Below, piece by piece: positions 14,430-28,700 of a DNA stretch of 64,000 nt. Source of the stretch: Alligator mississippiensis (lineage: Eukaryota; Chordata; Crocodylia; Alligatoridae); NCBI RefSeq assembly GCF_030867095.1, contig NC_081827.1, forward strand, positions 217,065,810-217,129,809, read 5' to 3'. Positions within the stretch are counted from its first letter, which is position 1. Each line of letters starts with the position of its first letter. Below the pieces are notes generated by a model that was not told the origin of the DNA, searched no databases, and saw nothing but the letters and a program-made list of their open reading frames with translations. The position numbers and the translations under genes are program-made.

Positions 14430-17400
14430 GCCTCCTTTTTGTTAGATAGTTCATATATAACCCCCTTCCATGACATCCAAATAGCACTATCCTAGCATCT
14501 TACATAAATGGGGAAATTACTTTTTGCTAGATTCAAAGGAGCTGTTCTGCTAGTAGCTAAAAAACTCCAAAAACCAAGAGCAAGTAAGTTCCTCACCATG
14601 ATTCAAATCAACAGTTTATAGCTTCTTTTAAAGAAAAAAATCTGTAAAAGACATTGGTCCTGATTACTTGTTTTCAAAGTAAACATCATCTTTACTGATG
14701 GCAGAAAAACACATTACTCCCATCTTTTAACAGGTTCTAGCAAAATAGCTCTCAAGTCCTGTGGGAGTGCATCAAGCCTTTTAACAAACCTCAGCAGAAT
14801 TTGGCTAATGCAGTCTTAACAAGGCAAGATCTCAGTGTCCTGTTTTAGTTAAAGTTTTCAACCCCTTTGACCCCCCTAATTGAATGTGGGGTTCAAGAGC
14901 TATGCAATTGAGAGACAGGGCTTATTTTAGCACCTGAGATGCCTGAGTAGAATTAGACTGTACTATGACATTTCTCCTGACAAGCCTGACCCCTGAGTGC
15001 TTATTTAAACATTGTGATTATGAACATCATCTGAAGATATTTAGAACTGAAGTCCCTGTCAATCTTAACCATAGCACAGCTATGAGAAATGCCATCAAGT
15101 ATCATTTGTACCCTTGAGGAAGACAGGCACTGTGTAGATATAGAATTTTAATATTATTATAACAATCAGTGGTTATAGGCAACTAATATTAATCATGGTT
15201 CTGTGCTGGAAAGTCATTGTAAAAATGGCATTGAATGGTTCCATGGATCACTGATATGTGTTCAGTTACAAATAAAAACATATTTTTAATAATTGTTATC
15301 CATCAAACCATTAACTAGGATCTAAAAGAAAAACTGGATTGATTCCCCCTATCTCCTGCATTGTTACCAAAGAGGCTAGAAGTCAAATTCTGCTCCTTAA
15401 TATGGGGAAAGTGAGGCAAGGACCCTTCCCCTCTAAACAACCAGCTGCAAATAACCTTCCATTTAAATTGAAAATTTTAAGTGTGAGCATTTTTGCAGAT
15501 AGTAACCTTTACTGACTCAAGGGATGAAGGATGATAATCAGGACCAAACATATTTAAGGCTTAAAGGCCAGATTCCATTCCACCTAAGCATGTTAGCAGA
15601 ATTAGATGCCTAATTCCTGTCCTATATCACCCTGTACACATCCCTAAAAAACTGTTAATGCAAAAGGTGGGTGGGTCCTCCTCCTCTTCTCCTTGCTGCT
15701 TTTATGTGACTAAGTCTGAAGGATAAGATGATGTGTTAGAAAAGCAGGCGCATTAATGGTTTTTCAGTAACTTGAACAGGGTGAAACAGAATTGCACTTA
15801 GGTGCCACTTACATAGGTAAACTAGGATCTGACCCTACATGTCTAATGTAACACCTGAAGCTGCATCAAAATCATCTGGAACCCAGGGCAAATAATAAAG
15901 TGCAATGCAAAAACACTCCTTTCAAGCAGCCAGACTATGCAGGTGAGCTACTGAATTCTGCAGTTGTTGCTGTTTGAGTGGTCTCACGTACGACACTAAT
16001 CCTGCCTGCAGTGCACGTTATCTCTGTTTGCCATAATAAGTATACGAATGGTAAAAGGTGATGGGCATTTGGATGACCACTAAAGTCAGAAAGGTGGGTG
16101 GGAAGTCAGGAGGGAGCAAATGTACAAAATATGTGTTTCTGCAATGGCGGGTCTGTCTCTGCCTGCTCTGAGAACGGGGCCCTGGAGCAGGCAGGCTGCA
16201 CAGAAAGGGAGTGGAAAAATGTTGCCTAGCAACTGGGTCTGGAAGCTGCAGCAGGGGAGTTGTGACCTGGCAGCTAGATGAGCAGCAGGAGCTGCAGGAA
16301 GAATATAAGGGGGGTTTCACCACTGTGGCCACATGACCAAAGAAATTTCAGAATGAGGGCCATTGTTCAGGAGGAGGGTTATACAGAAGGGAAACCAATT
16401 TCACCTGTTTCAACATGAAAAAAAAAATTAGAACATGAAGGAGACCTCAAGGAAAATAAAAGCTGTGAAAAATTCAAAATAAATGAGTAATTGGAGAGAA
16501 GCAAACCTCCCAACTCTGTCCTGAAGACTGGACAGAGGTGTCATTTGAAATGTTGGCGCTCGGGGTGGCATGGGCAGGGGAGAAGCACTTACCTCCTTGT
16601 GCAGGCTGTGCAGCACTAGTGCAAGCACTTACCTCCTTGTTCAGTTCAAGGTCCCCCTATATAGGCTATGGCAGTAACTCAGGCTCCCTGGGGGCTGGCA
16701 TTCAGGTGTCATTTCTGATTTGACACTGGGGATTGGTGTCTCTCCCTACCCACAAGCTATACTACTGGCTGTGGAAATGAGATTGTTCTAAAGGATGGGG
16801 CATTATTAGAGGAGACTGCATGGGGTGCATCCACTCTGCAGGAGCATGTGAGGGTGGAGGTGGAGCTGCTTACTGTGCTCCAAATAGAGATCTCCCACTG
16901 TGGGACCAGGGAGGTTAGTACAGCCATTAGGATGCAACAGCTCGCATGCAGAATCTTTCTAGCTGCAGACTGTGGGTAGGATTCCTTCCCATCACACCCT
17001 GCCCACAACAGGACTGGCTATGTCCTCTTATGAGGAATTTCACTGAAAAGAAAGCATCCCTTTCACTGAAACCATCTCCTCCTATACTTACCATTGGCAC
17101 CTTACATTACTACAAGTGAAAGAGATTAAAGAAAAGAAATGTTTTCTTATTTTTCTTATTGTGTGACGGAAGGAGACATAAAATCAACTGACTGCCCTCT
17201 GTAATCAGCCACTTTCCCTTGTTCTTTATATGGGTCTTTGTACCAAAACAGGAAATAGAAACCCATTAAAAAAAAAAAGAAGAGGAGAATTGAACTATAA
17301 AACCAAAGGAACTGGCAAGGGGAACTTAAGATAGTAATAAATTAAAATTATCAGTATTATTTTTAAGTCCTTCATTCATATTGCTGGCATTCCCTTAGCA

Positions 17401-20400
17401 AGTGCCAATAATGTGTGTGTCTGTGATTAAGCTAGTTAGGAGGCAGGTTGTTGATTTCTTATTCAAATTCTTTTCTTTAAAAATCCACAAAGCAAAACAA
17501 GAATCCTTGTCTGAACAGAATATTTCACTGGAAAAAAAATACTTCTAATAAGCACGGAATCCCAAGGCAACGTATTGGTCACAGGCACGCGTCGCATTAG
17601 GCACTTGTTCTTAAGTTAGGAACCCAGTAAACATATGGAAAGCATGGCAACGACCCTACATGGGGAAAACTGACATTTTCATGGACACTACATGAAAATT
17701 CTCCCTCCGGAGCCAAGCTGCCACTAACAGGCTCCCTGCAGCTGCACAGTACCAGCTGCTGAGGGGATTCTGCAGGAGTTAATTCTGCTTGAAGGAACAT
17801 TAACTCTTGCTGAGGTATCTGGCAGGTTCTGAGGGCAGAATGCCATAGGTTGTATTTCCCAAGCTTTTTCTCCATCATCAGCCCTAGATATCTGTAGCAT
17901 GCAGAACCCCAGTGACCAGGAGTTATAGCAGATGAGGTTTTCAACAGGCTCAGGAACCATCCATGCTGGGAAATAGGCTGGATCTGCTGGACAGGTTGCA
18001 AACTCAACTTAGTCTGCTAACTTTGTTACTGGAAGGGAAAATTTGGTTTTATATCAAGGACTTGCTGGGTATAATACACATTTCCTGATTCCAGCAGGTA
18101 GACAGACACAAGAGGACTATAATAATTCAAGTAGATAACTTCTAGCCAGGGTAAGTTAGACCAGTTTTTCATTGTAAAAATTCTGCTCATGTTTCATTCT
18201 TGGTGTACAGTGTTAGAAAGCTAATTGATAGCAGTTTCTGCCATGCCCTGAGGGAAGTTCCCATGCACTGTTCAGTGCACAGATGGCTCTGCAGTCAGCT
18301 ACTAGTTACTGGGTCCCACCTTTGGTAGTGCTGTTCATTAAGCCTTGACAAAGCTGATATTTCCGTTATAATACTTTGCCTCCAGTTGTTTATAACTGAC
18401 AAACCTTAACCATTCGGGCTGAAATTTTCCATGCCCCTTGTTTCCCTCATGTCACGTATGTGTGGGGGAGGGAGGAGATTCTGCCAAAATGGGTCAGCTG
18501 TTTTTGAAAATGAGGATAGGGAATGGGATTGAAATGTGGCAAGGAGGAGCCTTTGTGTCAAGGAAACGTCTTTTGTGGTCACCATGTCACTCTGCCTAAT
18601 TTGGGCAGTGCTAAGTGTTTGAAAACCCGCCGTTGGAACATTCTGGATCCTTGGAGCTTATGTTTCCAAAGATGCTGCTTGCGTCAGGCAAGCATCAGCC
18701 TAGATCTGAGCAAAACTTTCCCTGCAGCTCCAGCTCTGCGCCCCTGTGGGCTGTGCTTGGTGAGGGTTCCTCAGCTGAGAGCATAGGCTTCACTCCTGTG
18801 CTCTCAATGACTCCCATTTTAGTGCCTAAGCAGCACACAGGATTAAGCTGTCTGATTCATATATTGAGGGGCAAATGGGGACTGAAAGTAGCACATGCCT
18901 GAGATGGAGGACTGGTGTGGGATGGATGGGAAAATAAATTGGGAATTGGGGCAAGGAAAACTGGTAGTCAAGTGTGGGGAGGTTGGCTGTTGAAGGTAGA
19001 GAGCAACGAATTCATGGATTTACAGATTTCTAAAACTATTAGATGAACTTCAGAGGAAAATGAGGAATGAAACTGGAGTCAGCGCAGGAACACAAGCAGA
19101 GGGGAAACAAGGGAGATTGGACAAGGAAACTAGAGTGGAGAATTGGGGCTAGTTGGGCAAAGTGACTAAGAGGAGGAAGTACAGATTGGAGGGGACTAGA
19201 AAGAAGATGATAAGCTTGGGGGGAATGAGCAGAAGAATTTGGGTCTGTTATATCTGTGCCACTCTCCTCCCACCTTCCAAAGTCTGGAATAGAACCCTTG
19301 ATTTTTTTTTTACTTGTCCTCTGCTGTCAGCAAAGATTTCTGAAACCCACGGGTAAAGTTTCTCATCTTCATCTAATTAGAGAATAAAAGATGGCAACTT
19401 AGTATTTGTATCAGTTACTCCATTAGATCCACTGTGCAGTGGATCTTAAGGTTTCAATGCAACTGATGAACCATGTGGCCATATGATGGAATATTGCTGC
19501 TGCTGCTTCTGGTTTCTTTACTCCTTAGAAAAGTATACCTGCTTCCAAAACCCACCTATTTTAAAATATTGAGGTAATAGAATTAAGCCCTCAGAAACCA
19601 GAAAATGCCAGCATTAAGACAGCATATGAATCTTATGTTGGTTTCTTTATGAGTATGCATTAAAATCCAGTCTTTGATTGCATAGTCTGATACTGCCTGT
19701 TTCAGTACATAAGGTGGATTGGTTCTGGAGATGAATCAGAGTTGTGTTGTGAAGGAGGATTTTCTTGCTAGGACCCATGCTTCATTTGCTGCTGAAAGTG
19801 GAAGGTGGGTAGTGAAAAAGGCAGATAATTGCAGGAAAAGAAAGTATGATTTCATGGATGAGACAGTTGAATGCTAGTATGGAGAATTGGATCCTATCCT
19901 TGCCTCAGCCATCTTTCCTGTTTAATGTTAGGAAAGTCACTTAAACCACTTATCACAGATGTTCATTAATATGTTTTTGTTATTATTGTTATTTTTGTTA
20001 TTATAACTTTTTTTTCTTGGAGCCCAACTTGAAGTTACTCAGAGAACCTTAATTCTGGTATTTTCTCGATTTAGAATGTTTCACTTTGCAACCTTACTAA
20101 TATTGTTAATGTAAAGTTTTTGTTTGTGTGGTATTTATATACCAGCACACACACACATGCACGCACGCATGCACGTACATATATTCATTCAAAGCTCATT
20201 GACGAACACTAGTGAGTTAATTCTCCAAAACCTAGCACCACAATTCTCACTTGACCAACTAAGAAATAGAAGTATGCAGATGGTAGGTGATTTGCTTCAT
20301 TCTGGGAAGAAACAGTATCAGAAAGCATGAATTCCTGAATTTTAAGGCACAGATTTGTTACAATGAGACTATAAATAGATGTTGTGCTTGGAGTAGGATC

Positions 20401-22149
20401 AAATGTGCTGGGATGCATCTCAGCACAGCTGATCCACTTCTTCAGGTGACATAGACATCACCCATTTTCCTGGGTTTGGGTGTGAAACTACATATACCAG
20501 GAGATTTCTGGGGTGCAAGCAGGGAAAGTGAGACAGGTGCTCCCAGGACTTTAGGGGCCTGACCCTGCAGTGGAATTTCTGAAAGCATACAGGATTGGGG
20601 CCCTGAAGCCTTGGAACACCTGCCCAGGGTGGCTAGACAATGTGGGCACTTCTGGGCTTCCCACATAAGGCAAACAGATATCTGTTGTGCAGAAGTGGCA
20701 CAAACTCTTACCACTTGTTGTTGCAGCCACAATATTGGGCATTTGTGGCATGACAAGGGGCATGAATGTCTGTTTCCTGGGCCTGTGCACCATCTTACAT
20801 CATTTAAGGGTAGCGAAAAGGCAATGTCTGTTACCAGCCCTGACTCCCTGTCAGCTGCCCAAACCACTACACTATGAACACTTCTATAGTTGAGCAGGCA
20901 GGTCTGTTACATCAAGATTCCATCAGTATCATTTTTTTTCAGGAAAAATGCACGCTCAAAGTTGTGCATCCTCCAACACAGAGGTGGAGATTAAGCCAAA
21001 TAGTGTTAAATCAGGTCCCAGTCCTGACTTACCTGCTAGTTGATCTGCATAGAGCAGATAGAGTTGTATGTTCATTTTGTGTTTCTTTAAATTGAGTGGA
21101 GGACTATACCGATGCTTGTGGGAGAACCTGCTATTATGGCATCACAACAGATTTTTTGCTCTCTCTGCAAAGCAAATTTTAACATTACTCCCAAGTGACC
21201 TGACCAGTATGTTTGTTTCACTAGGTAATGAAAAGCTCAGTCAGATGCACAGCATAAAGAATCATTAAGCAGCTCTCAGATGAGTGTGGTTTTTTATCTG
21301 AAAGGAAATTGAGTGGTTAATTGGCCCACAATTAAATAGAAATGCTATTTTAAAAAAAATTGAAACAGCTGGCCAGGCTCAGCTTCCACTTGCCTTTTAC
21401 TTTGCCAAGCTGACTTAAAGCTATAATGGAAATAAATTAATTGGGAACATTAGGGATACTGTAAAAACATCTCTATGGATCAAGTTATCCTAAGAGACAG
21501 AGCATAAAGCAGACATAAGCACTTAGACCAGAACAGAAAGGTTATTATCACTTTCTCACCAGGCTAGGCCTGCAAATAGCAACATAGATTAATGGATGTT
21601 AAGGCTATACGGGATCACTGTGATTGTCTTTCCTGATCTTCTGCAATAATACAGACAATAAGGTCCCCCTAAATTGATTTTCAGGGGGGAAAAAACAACC
21701 AAAAGCCCTTAATTTAAAAATTTGCAAGGTTGGAGTATTTACCACAACCCTTGCTAAGCTGATCCAGTGGCTAATTAACTTTACCTAAAATATAAATATC
21801 TTATTTCAAGTTTGAACTCAACTAGCTATAATTTCTACCTCAGACAATAGAAGATCTTCTGAAAAAGGTTTAAGAACAAACAGGAATCATAGATGTGCTG
21901 ACTGATTGGTGATCATGAGTCATGTTGCATGAATAAGTTCTCAGACAGTTTAAGATTGTGTCTTTAGCTGTTTTTACATTTCTAAACCAAATTTGAATAT
22001 ATTAATACTTTGATATGTATTTATATAAGTTATTCAGGTATTGAAATTAACAAGAAGTCTTCTCCGAAGTGCTATGAGAGCAGGATTCATGTCTTTTTGC
22101 GTTTAAGAATGGAACAGGAAGGGAGAATAGAAAAGTGTGGGGTGGATCC
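14430..22149. other. Long non-coding stretch
   Basis: About 7.7 kb with no supported gene. Visible items: a duplicated motif AGCACTTACCTCCTTGT (around 16583 and 16624), a CA-type microsatellite at 20144-20172 (ACACACACACATGCACGCACG), an A-run at 17270-17278, and a T-run at 19299-19308. Open frames of 60-141 codons here are low in complexity and lack domains. Unrecognised old repeats may be present. Confidence 0.5.
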
Positions 22150-22195
22150 AGGGGAAAAGGGGGTGCACTGGTACATTTGCACCTCCCCTTGATTT

Positions 22196-22855
22196 GTGGT
22201 CCACCCTGCTTCCCCAGCACAATTGGGGAACAGATATGAAGCCTTGGCAGCACTGAAGGATGATGCAGCAGAGGAAGTTGCAGGGGAAGACACATCTGCA
22301 ACAACCATGCAGGCTGAGCGGCAACCAGGCAGCCAGAAGAAGAGACCTGGGCCATCCTGGTGGGAGACTCCCTCCTGAGAGGCATGGAGGGGCCTATTTG
22401 TCTACCAGATCCCACAGCACAGGTTTGCTGCCTGCCCAGTGCCAAGATCTGAGACATCACTGTGAGGATTCCTGACCTTATCTGGCCCTCTGATTACTAT
22501 CCCATGGTCCTCGTCCATGTGGGCATGTGAATGATGTGGCCAGGAGTAGTTTGGACCACATCGTGAGTGACTACAGGGCTTTGGGGGCTGGGCTTAGGAA
22601 GTTGGGGGCACAGGTAGCCTTCTCATCAATCTTCCCGGTCAGCAGCTGCCATCAACACCAAGACGCTTGCATCAGAGAAGACAACCTGTGGCTCCGGAGT
22701 TGGTGCTATCATGCGGGTTTTGGCTTCTGCAACCACAATCCGCACTTCCATGAGAGAGGTATCCTGGGATGAGATGGTCTTCATCTTTCTTCTAAAGGTA
22801 AGAGTCTGTTCTCTTACAGGTTGGCTGACCTCCTCCAAAGGGCTTTAAACTAGGT
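22196..22855 (+). pseudogene. CR1 ORF1 (SGNH/esterase-type) remnant
   Basis: Translation in shifting frames shows LGNRYEALAAL, then PGPSWWETPSLRGMEGP, ICLPDPTAQVCCLPSAKI, a DITVRIPDLIWPSDYYPMVLVHVG stretch (20-residue limit exceeded only by position: 22447-22530) and a final SLTGWLTSSKGL. The order (G-D-S-like block, PGA-I block, YP-LLVHVG block) matches the esterase domain of CR1 ORF1. The catalytic serine block is altered here and stops interrupt the frame, so it is a dead remnant. Confidence 0.7.
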
Positions 22856-22858
22856 TCG

Positions 22859-25707
22859 TTGGGAGATGGGTATGCAGTGAACAAAGAGAACCTAGGTTCA
22901 GAGAGCCACAAGCCATGCACTGGATCAGCCCAGGTAAGCACTAAGGGGCCCAATAGACATCAGGACAGGGGGGTATCAAGGACACCCATTGGGGAGCTTA
23001 AATGTCTCTACACTAATACTAGGAGCACGGAGAACAAACAGGAGGAACTTGCACTCCTGCTTGCAAGCAACAACTTTGACCTGGTTGGGCTAACTGAAAC
23101 CTGGTGGGACCCTACTCATGATTGGGCGGTAGGCATTGAAGGTTATAGGTTATACAGATGGGATAGAGTGGGGAAAAAAGGGAGTGGGGGGTGTTGCTCT
23201 CTATGTTAAGGAGCAATATACATCTTCTATAATTAAGATGGGATCAGAGGAGGGCCAAACTGAGGTACTGTGGGTTAGGTTACAAGGGGGTCAGGGGGAA
23301 AGGGACTTGGTAGTGGGGGTTGCTATAGACTGTTACACCAGGAGGATGAGCTAGACCTGGAATTCTCCGGGCAGCTCTCAGAAGCCATACAGTCAAGAGA
23401 TACAGTTGTCATGGGTGACCTAAACTACCCTGACATCTGCTGGGAGGATCAGTCAACCTGAACTAACTGCTCACATAGGTTCTTAACCTGTGCACAGAAC
23501 CTCCACCTAATGCAGGAGGTAGTCCAGCAGGTAATATAATGCTGAAGGACAACCAGCACAGGTTCACAGAGGGTAGATCCTTTCTGACTAACCTTGTTTC
23601 TTTCTCTGACCAGATCACTAAATGCTTAGACACAGGAGTGAGGTAGATGTCATTGTGACAGGGGCAAGCTTTCATGCTCGGTGCAAGCACCAGCATGCCC
23701 CCTGTCTATGGGTCAACCACCCACCTCACTCATCTGCTATGCCTTGAAGTAATAATATTGATGTAACAATTAGGCAGGAGGCTGCCCATTATGTACCCTG
23801 ATATTGGGGGGGGGGGGAGGGGGGGCTATCCATGGCTCCGTTCCATCCCTGCACCACGGCCCAAGCCTCACAGATGACATTTCAGGTAGCCACCTCAACT
23901 GTCCCCTTTGCCCATTAGCTGTGGCCCCTTCCCTGGGACCTTCAGCTTCCCTTTAAGCCCTGGCCCCATCTCAAGCCAGTCAGGACCCTGAGCTTCTCTG
24001 CTGTTATGGGCATCCCTTGAAGTGGGCCCCTGGCCCTTTTGACCCCTATCTGGGTCCTGGCCCCAGCATTAACCAGTCAGGTCCCTCAGTTATGTCTAAG
24101 TCAACTGCCTGCACTCAGGGGACCTCAGGGGCTGGGGTCCTCCAGTCTTGGAGGGCCCCAGAGGCCCACAGTCCCCCATTCCCGGCTCAGGTGCTTCACA
24201 AAGCATGCCTGGCCCCACGGGGTCACTCACCTCAGCAGGCTCAGGTGCTTCAAGAAGCTTACCAGGCCTTCCCTGGATTAGATGTATCATATAACTCACC
24301 TGAAGGTGAGGGCTGGGGTTAAGGCGCCCCTACTCGCCTTTCACTGGGGTGGAAACTGGCCTGGCATTTTCCTGGCGTTTCCATGCCACTGGGAACCCCA
24401 CCAGACCACCCACTCCTGGCACAGTGCAGTTTTAGGTCATGCCCAGGACCAGAGCCTCCTGCTCCTATCTATAAGATGTTCCCATGCAGCAGCTCAGCCA
24501 GGCAATGTTTCTTGCCTGGCCCCCAGCAGCAAACTGCTCTTGTTTATATAGGCGGCTAAAGCTCTAAAATGGCAGCTGTAACAAACACTTTCTGAGTGCT
24601 TGATTTAACCCTTAAAGTGGCAGGCACCACTGGTCATCTATTTGGACTTTAAGAAGGCCTTCGACATGGTATCCCATCCTATTCTCATAAACAAATTGAA
24701 TGGCTATGCCATAGACAATTACACAGTCATGTGGGTGGCAAGTTGGCTTAAGGATTGTACCCAGAGAGTGGTGGTGGATGGGTTGGTATTGACCTAGAAA
24801 GATGCAGGCAGTGGGGTCCCCCAAGGCTCGGTCCTTGGGCTGGTGCTGTTCAATATCTTCATCAGCAACCTGGATGAGGGGGTAGAAAGCACTCTGTCCA
24901 AATTTGCAAATGAAACCAAACTATGGGACAAAGTAAACACGCCGATGGGAAAACATGGAATCCAGGCAGACCTGGACAGGTTAGAGAAATGGGCAGAGAA
25001 CAATAGGATGCAGTTCAACAAAGACAAGTGCAAGGTGCTGCACCTAGGAAGAGGGGATCACCAGCACAGCTATAGGCTGGGGGATGACTTTCTTAGCAGC
25101 ACAGTGGCAGAAAGAGATCTCAGAGTTATTGTTGACTCCAAGATGAATATGAGTCGTGAATGTGGCAAAGTAATTAGCAGAGCTTACCGCACTTTGTCAT
25201 GCATTAGTAGGTGAATCATGAACAGGTCCAGGGAGGTGATGCTTCCCCTCTATGCGGCACTGGTTAGGCCACAGCTGGAGTACTGCATCCAATTCTGGGC
25301 ACGGCAATTCAAGAGGGATGTGGACAACTCTGAGAGGGTTCAGAGGAAGGCCACTCATATGGTTAGAGGCCTTCAGGGAAGGCCCTATGAGGAAAGGTTG
25401 AGGGACCTGGACCTTTTCAGCCTCCACAAGAGAAGGCTGAGGGGGATCTTGTGGCAGTATACAAATTCACCAGGTGGGGCAGCAGGGAATAAGAGACGCT
25501 CTGTTTACCAGAGCAACCCTTGGAACAACCAGGAACTATGGCTATAAGCTGATAGAGAGTAGATTTAGGAGGTTGGACATCAGAAAGAACTTCTTCATGG
25601 TTAGGGTTGCCAGAAACTGGAGCAGGCTTCCAAGGGAGGTGGTGCTCTCCCCTACCTTGGAAGTTTTCAAGAAAAGACTGGACAAGCTCCTGGCTGGGGT
25701 CACATGA
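22859..25707 (+). pseudogene. CR1 ORF2 (endonuclease and RT) remnant
   Basis: Endonuclease part at 22980-23460: LKCLYTNTRSTENKQEELAL, LVGLTETWWDPTHDWAV, GVALYVKEQYTSSI and a MGDLNYPDICWE block, the APE-type endonuclease signature. RT part: INRLDTG-like text at 23600-23650 ending in a VDVI motif, resuming after the insertion with YLDFKKAFDMVSHPILINKL (24637-24700), then [20 protein letters not shown] and FANETKLWD (24843-24930), where the usual ADD catalytic pair reads ANE. The C-terminal part has LVRPQLEYCIQFWARQFKRD and KNFFMVRVARNWSRLPREVV. Several stops and frameshifts are present. Confidence 0.9.
23654..24632 (-). mobile_element. LTR-like insertion (979 bp) inside CR1
   Basis: The CR1 motif encoding VDVIYLDF is cut, and GTCAT is present at both junctions (23649-23653 and 24633-24637), so a 5-bp target-site duplication flanks the insert. 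The insert begins TGTGACAGGGGC; its right end is ...GGCACCACTG, so TG...CA termini hold only if three bases (CTG) are extra. On the minus strand there is a TATATAAAC box at about 24543-24551 near the insert's right end, consistent with a minus-oriented solo LTR. It contains a G-run at 23806-23826. Family unknown. Confidence 0.6.
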
Positions 25708-25797
25708 CCACAGTACCTTTTCCTGCCACTGGCAGGGGGTCAGACTCGATCATTCATTGAGGTTCCTTCCGACTCTAGTATCTATGAATCTATGAAA

Positions 25798-28700
25798 GTT
25801 TAAAACCAACTGCCTGGCAGTGGCAGCAACATTTCAGTGGTAGTGCTGGGAGTCGCTTGCCTTCCTGGGTCATTATAATCTACCTGATCCCTTTTAAATT
25901 CTTCATTCCACAGTTGTTAAAGAGCCTCTGCTCTTCTTAATGTTCTCAATGTTCCATCAATCAAGCTATCCTTTGTTCTGCAATTCTACTGTTAGTTAAT
26001 TGTTCCTGGTAATGGAGCTTCAATTGCACAGCCCTGAAGATTGTTTTTAACCCATTCCAATTAAGTTATATTAGCTTTAGCTTCAACCTTAAACTAAATA
26101 ATGCAGTCCTAGGCCTCTAGCATATTATTAAAATTCTAGTCTATTTTTAACTGGAGAAAAATATGTGTTGCTCTATATGTGATGATGGCCCTCACCATCT
26201 GCACCCTCCTTTTCAAAATTCTAGATTCAGCCATGGAAGAGAGGCATGCTATATGTGTCCAGAATACACATACAGTAGTGCACTGAATTTTAAGGGTAGA
26301 TCAGCAAACAAAATATTCAAGGCCAGTAAAGTCCCAGCTCCTATGGAATGGAAAGAGATTTTTTTATTTCCAAGGGGATTAAAACATAATAAATTTAGGG
26401 AATTAAATATGTTGCTTGTGAACGCTTAAAGCATTCCTTTAAACTGAGAAGAAAGGAAAGTGAGAGTTCTGGAACATCTAAAAATTACTTGGCCAAAGTT
26501 GAGAGTTTGGGGATTAGATCTGTTGGCTTAAGTGGAGTTTGGTTAGTTGATACCAGCTGAGAACCTGTCCTTCATGTTTTAATTGTAAATTGTTAGCTGA
26601 GGCAGGAAGCCTCCCCAAGGTCAACTTACTGCCCACTCCACTCATCAGACAAACCAGAACAGAGATTCTCACAGTGCTCTTCTGGAAGTATTATACTGCC
26701 CTGAGATGCAGCACTGCCAGGAGCTCTTCCTATAGGAGCTGTAGCTTTAAGCACCATAACAGTTTTCAATGTTTTAGAAATAATAGATTCTGCTTTTCTC
26801 TTACCACTGGACTTACTGTTCCACTGTAAAGTTTTTTATTCTATGGCTCCTTCTCACTCTTCCACTACAAGTGATTATTCCCTTATTTCTATATCTCCTT
26901 TCCCTCATTCCTCCTTTTTTCTCTTTCCTCTTTTCTTTCAATTCCAATTCTATTTACTCTTCTTTTTTTTAGATAAAGAATAGTTTCTGAGCATGGGTTC
27001 AAAGTGAAGTTCTCAGTATCCCCATCAGAATCTTATCTCCCACCACTACCAGAACGCTCAGATATTTGTGTCACATTACCATCTTCCTGACTATGACTCT
27101 TGCAAATGAATGAGCCCTTATTCTTCAATTTACAAGAGGAGCTAGAGATGAGGAAAGCAAGAAGGCCCCTTTCCCATGAATGGAGTATGCTTCTACTTCC
27201 ATGTTCCCAGCCTCTGACACCCCAGCATGCAAGATATAAGCATCTCAGTAACTGCATGAAAATTTCCCATGTAATGGTAGAGACCGTCACCTTTATGCTT
27301 TTAGGCAATCCTCATACTTAATAATTTTTTTTTCTGACACACATTGGTGGAGTACAGCAACAGCTTTTACTGTGCCACTGCTAACCTGCCTTTGGCTTGG
27401 CTTGGAGAACTAGGGCTTTGCTTCATATCAAAGATTGTCTCATTCAAAGAAACTACAGTTGGAAAAAGTACAAGTAAGATTTCATTGTAGTCACAAATGT
27501 GAATGCCCTTGGAGTGCTTTCATACTATATTGGATAAATCTTCATTCAGAATAGGAAAGCCTATATATTTTCTGTGACTCTTGCACATGGATGTCCATCC
27601 CACAAAACCAAGAAATGCTAATTAGTGATGAGGTTTGGAGTATATTTCTGGTAAAAAAGTAACTATGGGATTCTGTTTATTTTTTGTTCATATCATATCA
27701 CTCTGTTTATATGAATGGTTTTACTATGTGCTAACATCCAGTCACCCTTGCCTCTGGCACTGAAAGCACATCTTCATAAGTAGGCCATATTATAGTAAAT
27801 TCTCAGGTCATCTGGTACCTCCTCACTACCTTTAGATTATTAATCCAGTGTTGCATTGCTGTTATTGTTTGTTATTTGTTCTTAAGGCCTCAAGAAAGCT
27901 AGTCAGAGTGGGTTCCAGTATTTTATCTGCTCACTGTAGGCATAACCTGAGGACTATCACCAGATTCTGTGCTTGCTTTTAGAAATGCTGGGATAGAAGA
28001 CAGGTGGCTTGCACCTGTCCAAACCTGATTTTCTCAGGAGCTGCCATGATCTGCATCCTGATTTTCATACCTCTCATTGACTTTTTGTAGCTATGGTTTT
28101 GATTCTCTACTCTTTTGCACCTCATGAAATGGTATACATTTGAGCAAATTGAGGGCTCATTGGGTTTAAAATGCTATTGAGTCATATGCATCCTTTCACA
28201 TGCACTAGTGGTAGCTCTCTGAACTCACCTTGCACTTGGTGGGTATAATTTTCCTCTCATAACAGTTTTGCATTCTTGTAACTCCACTGAATTCAATGGA
28301 ATTGTCAAATGTACACTGATGCCAGTCAGAGAAGAATCAGTTTATTTTAAGCAGATGCAGCAACAGGGACCCCACAGAGTATGATAAACTGGAGAATTGG
28401 GGCCAATGGTAGAGATGAATACGTAATTTGGCCTGCTGAATCTCTATTATTGGTGATAATTTGGAAGATAAGAGTCCCACTTGATTGTTCTTACTGGAAC
28501 AAAGAGGATGTGTAACATGGAAACGGCAAATCTGAAACACCCTTGAGTCATTTTAGCCATCTTTTGAGTAAAACTGCATTTTAACACTGACTAATGCTTT
28601 TCTCACATTCGTCAACAACTGTTGGATCTCTGTAGAAGTTTGTAGTTTCGATCTCCTGAAAACTAAGATAGGGCAAAAGCCACCACTTACTCTGAAATGA

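Larger units (their letters stand above)
22150..25797 (+). mobile_element. CR1 LINE with ORF1 and ORF2 remnants, split by a 979-bp insertion
   Basis: Covers ORF1 esterase, ORF2 endonuclease, part of RT and the complete 3' end (GGTTCCTTCCGACTCTAGTA then TCTATGAATCTATGAAA at 25780-25797). An internal deletion removes the part between endonuclease (about 23460) and the RT palm (about 23530). The later LTR-like insertion at 23654-24632 splits the RT motif region exactly. The 5' start is approximate. Confidence 0.85.
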
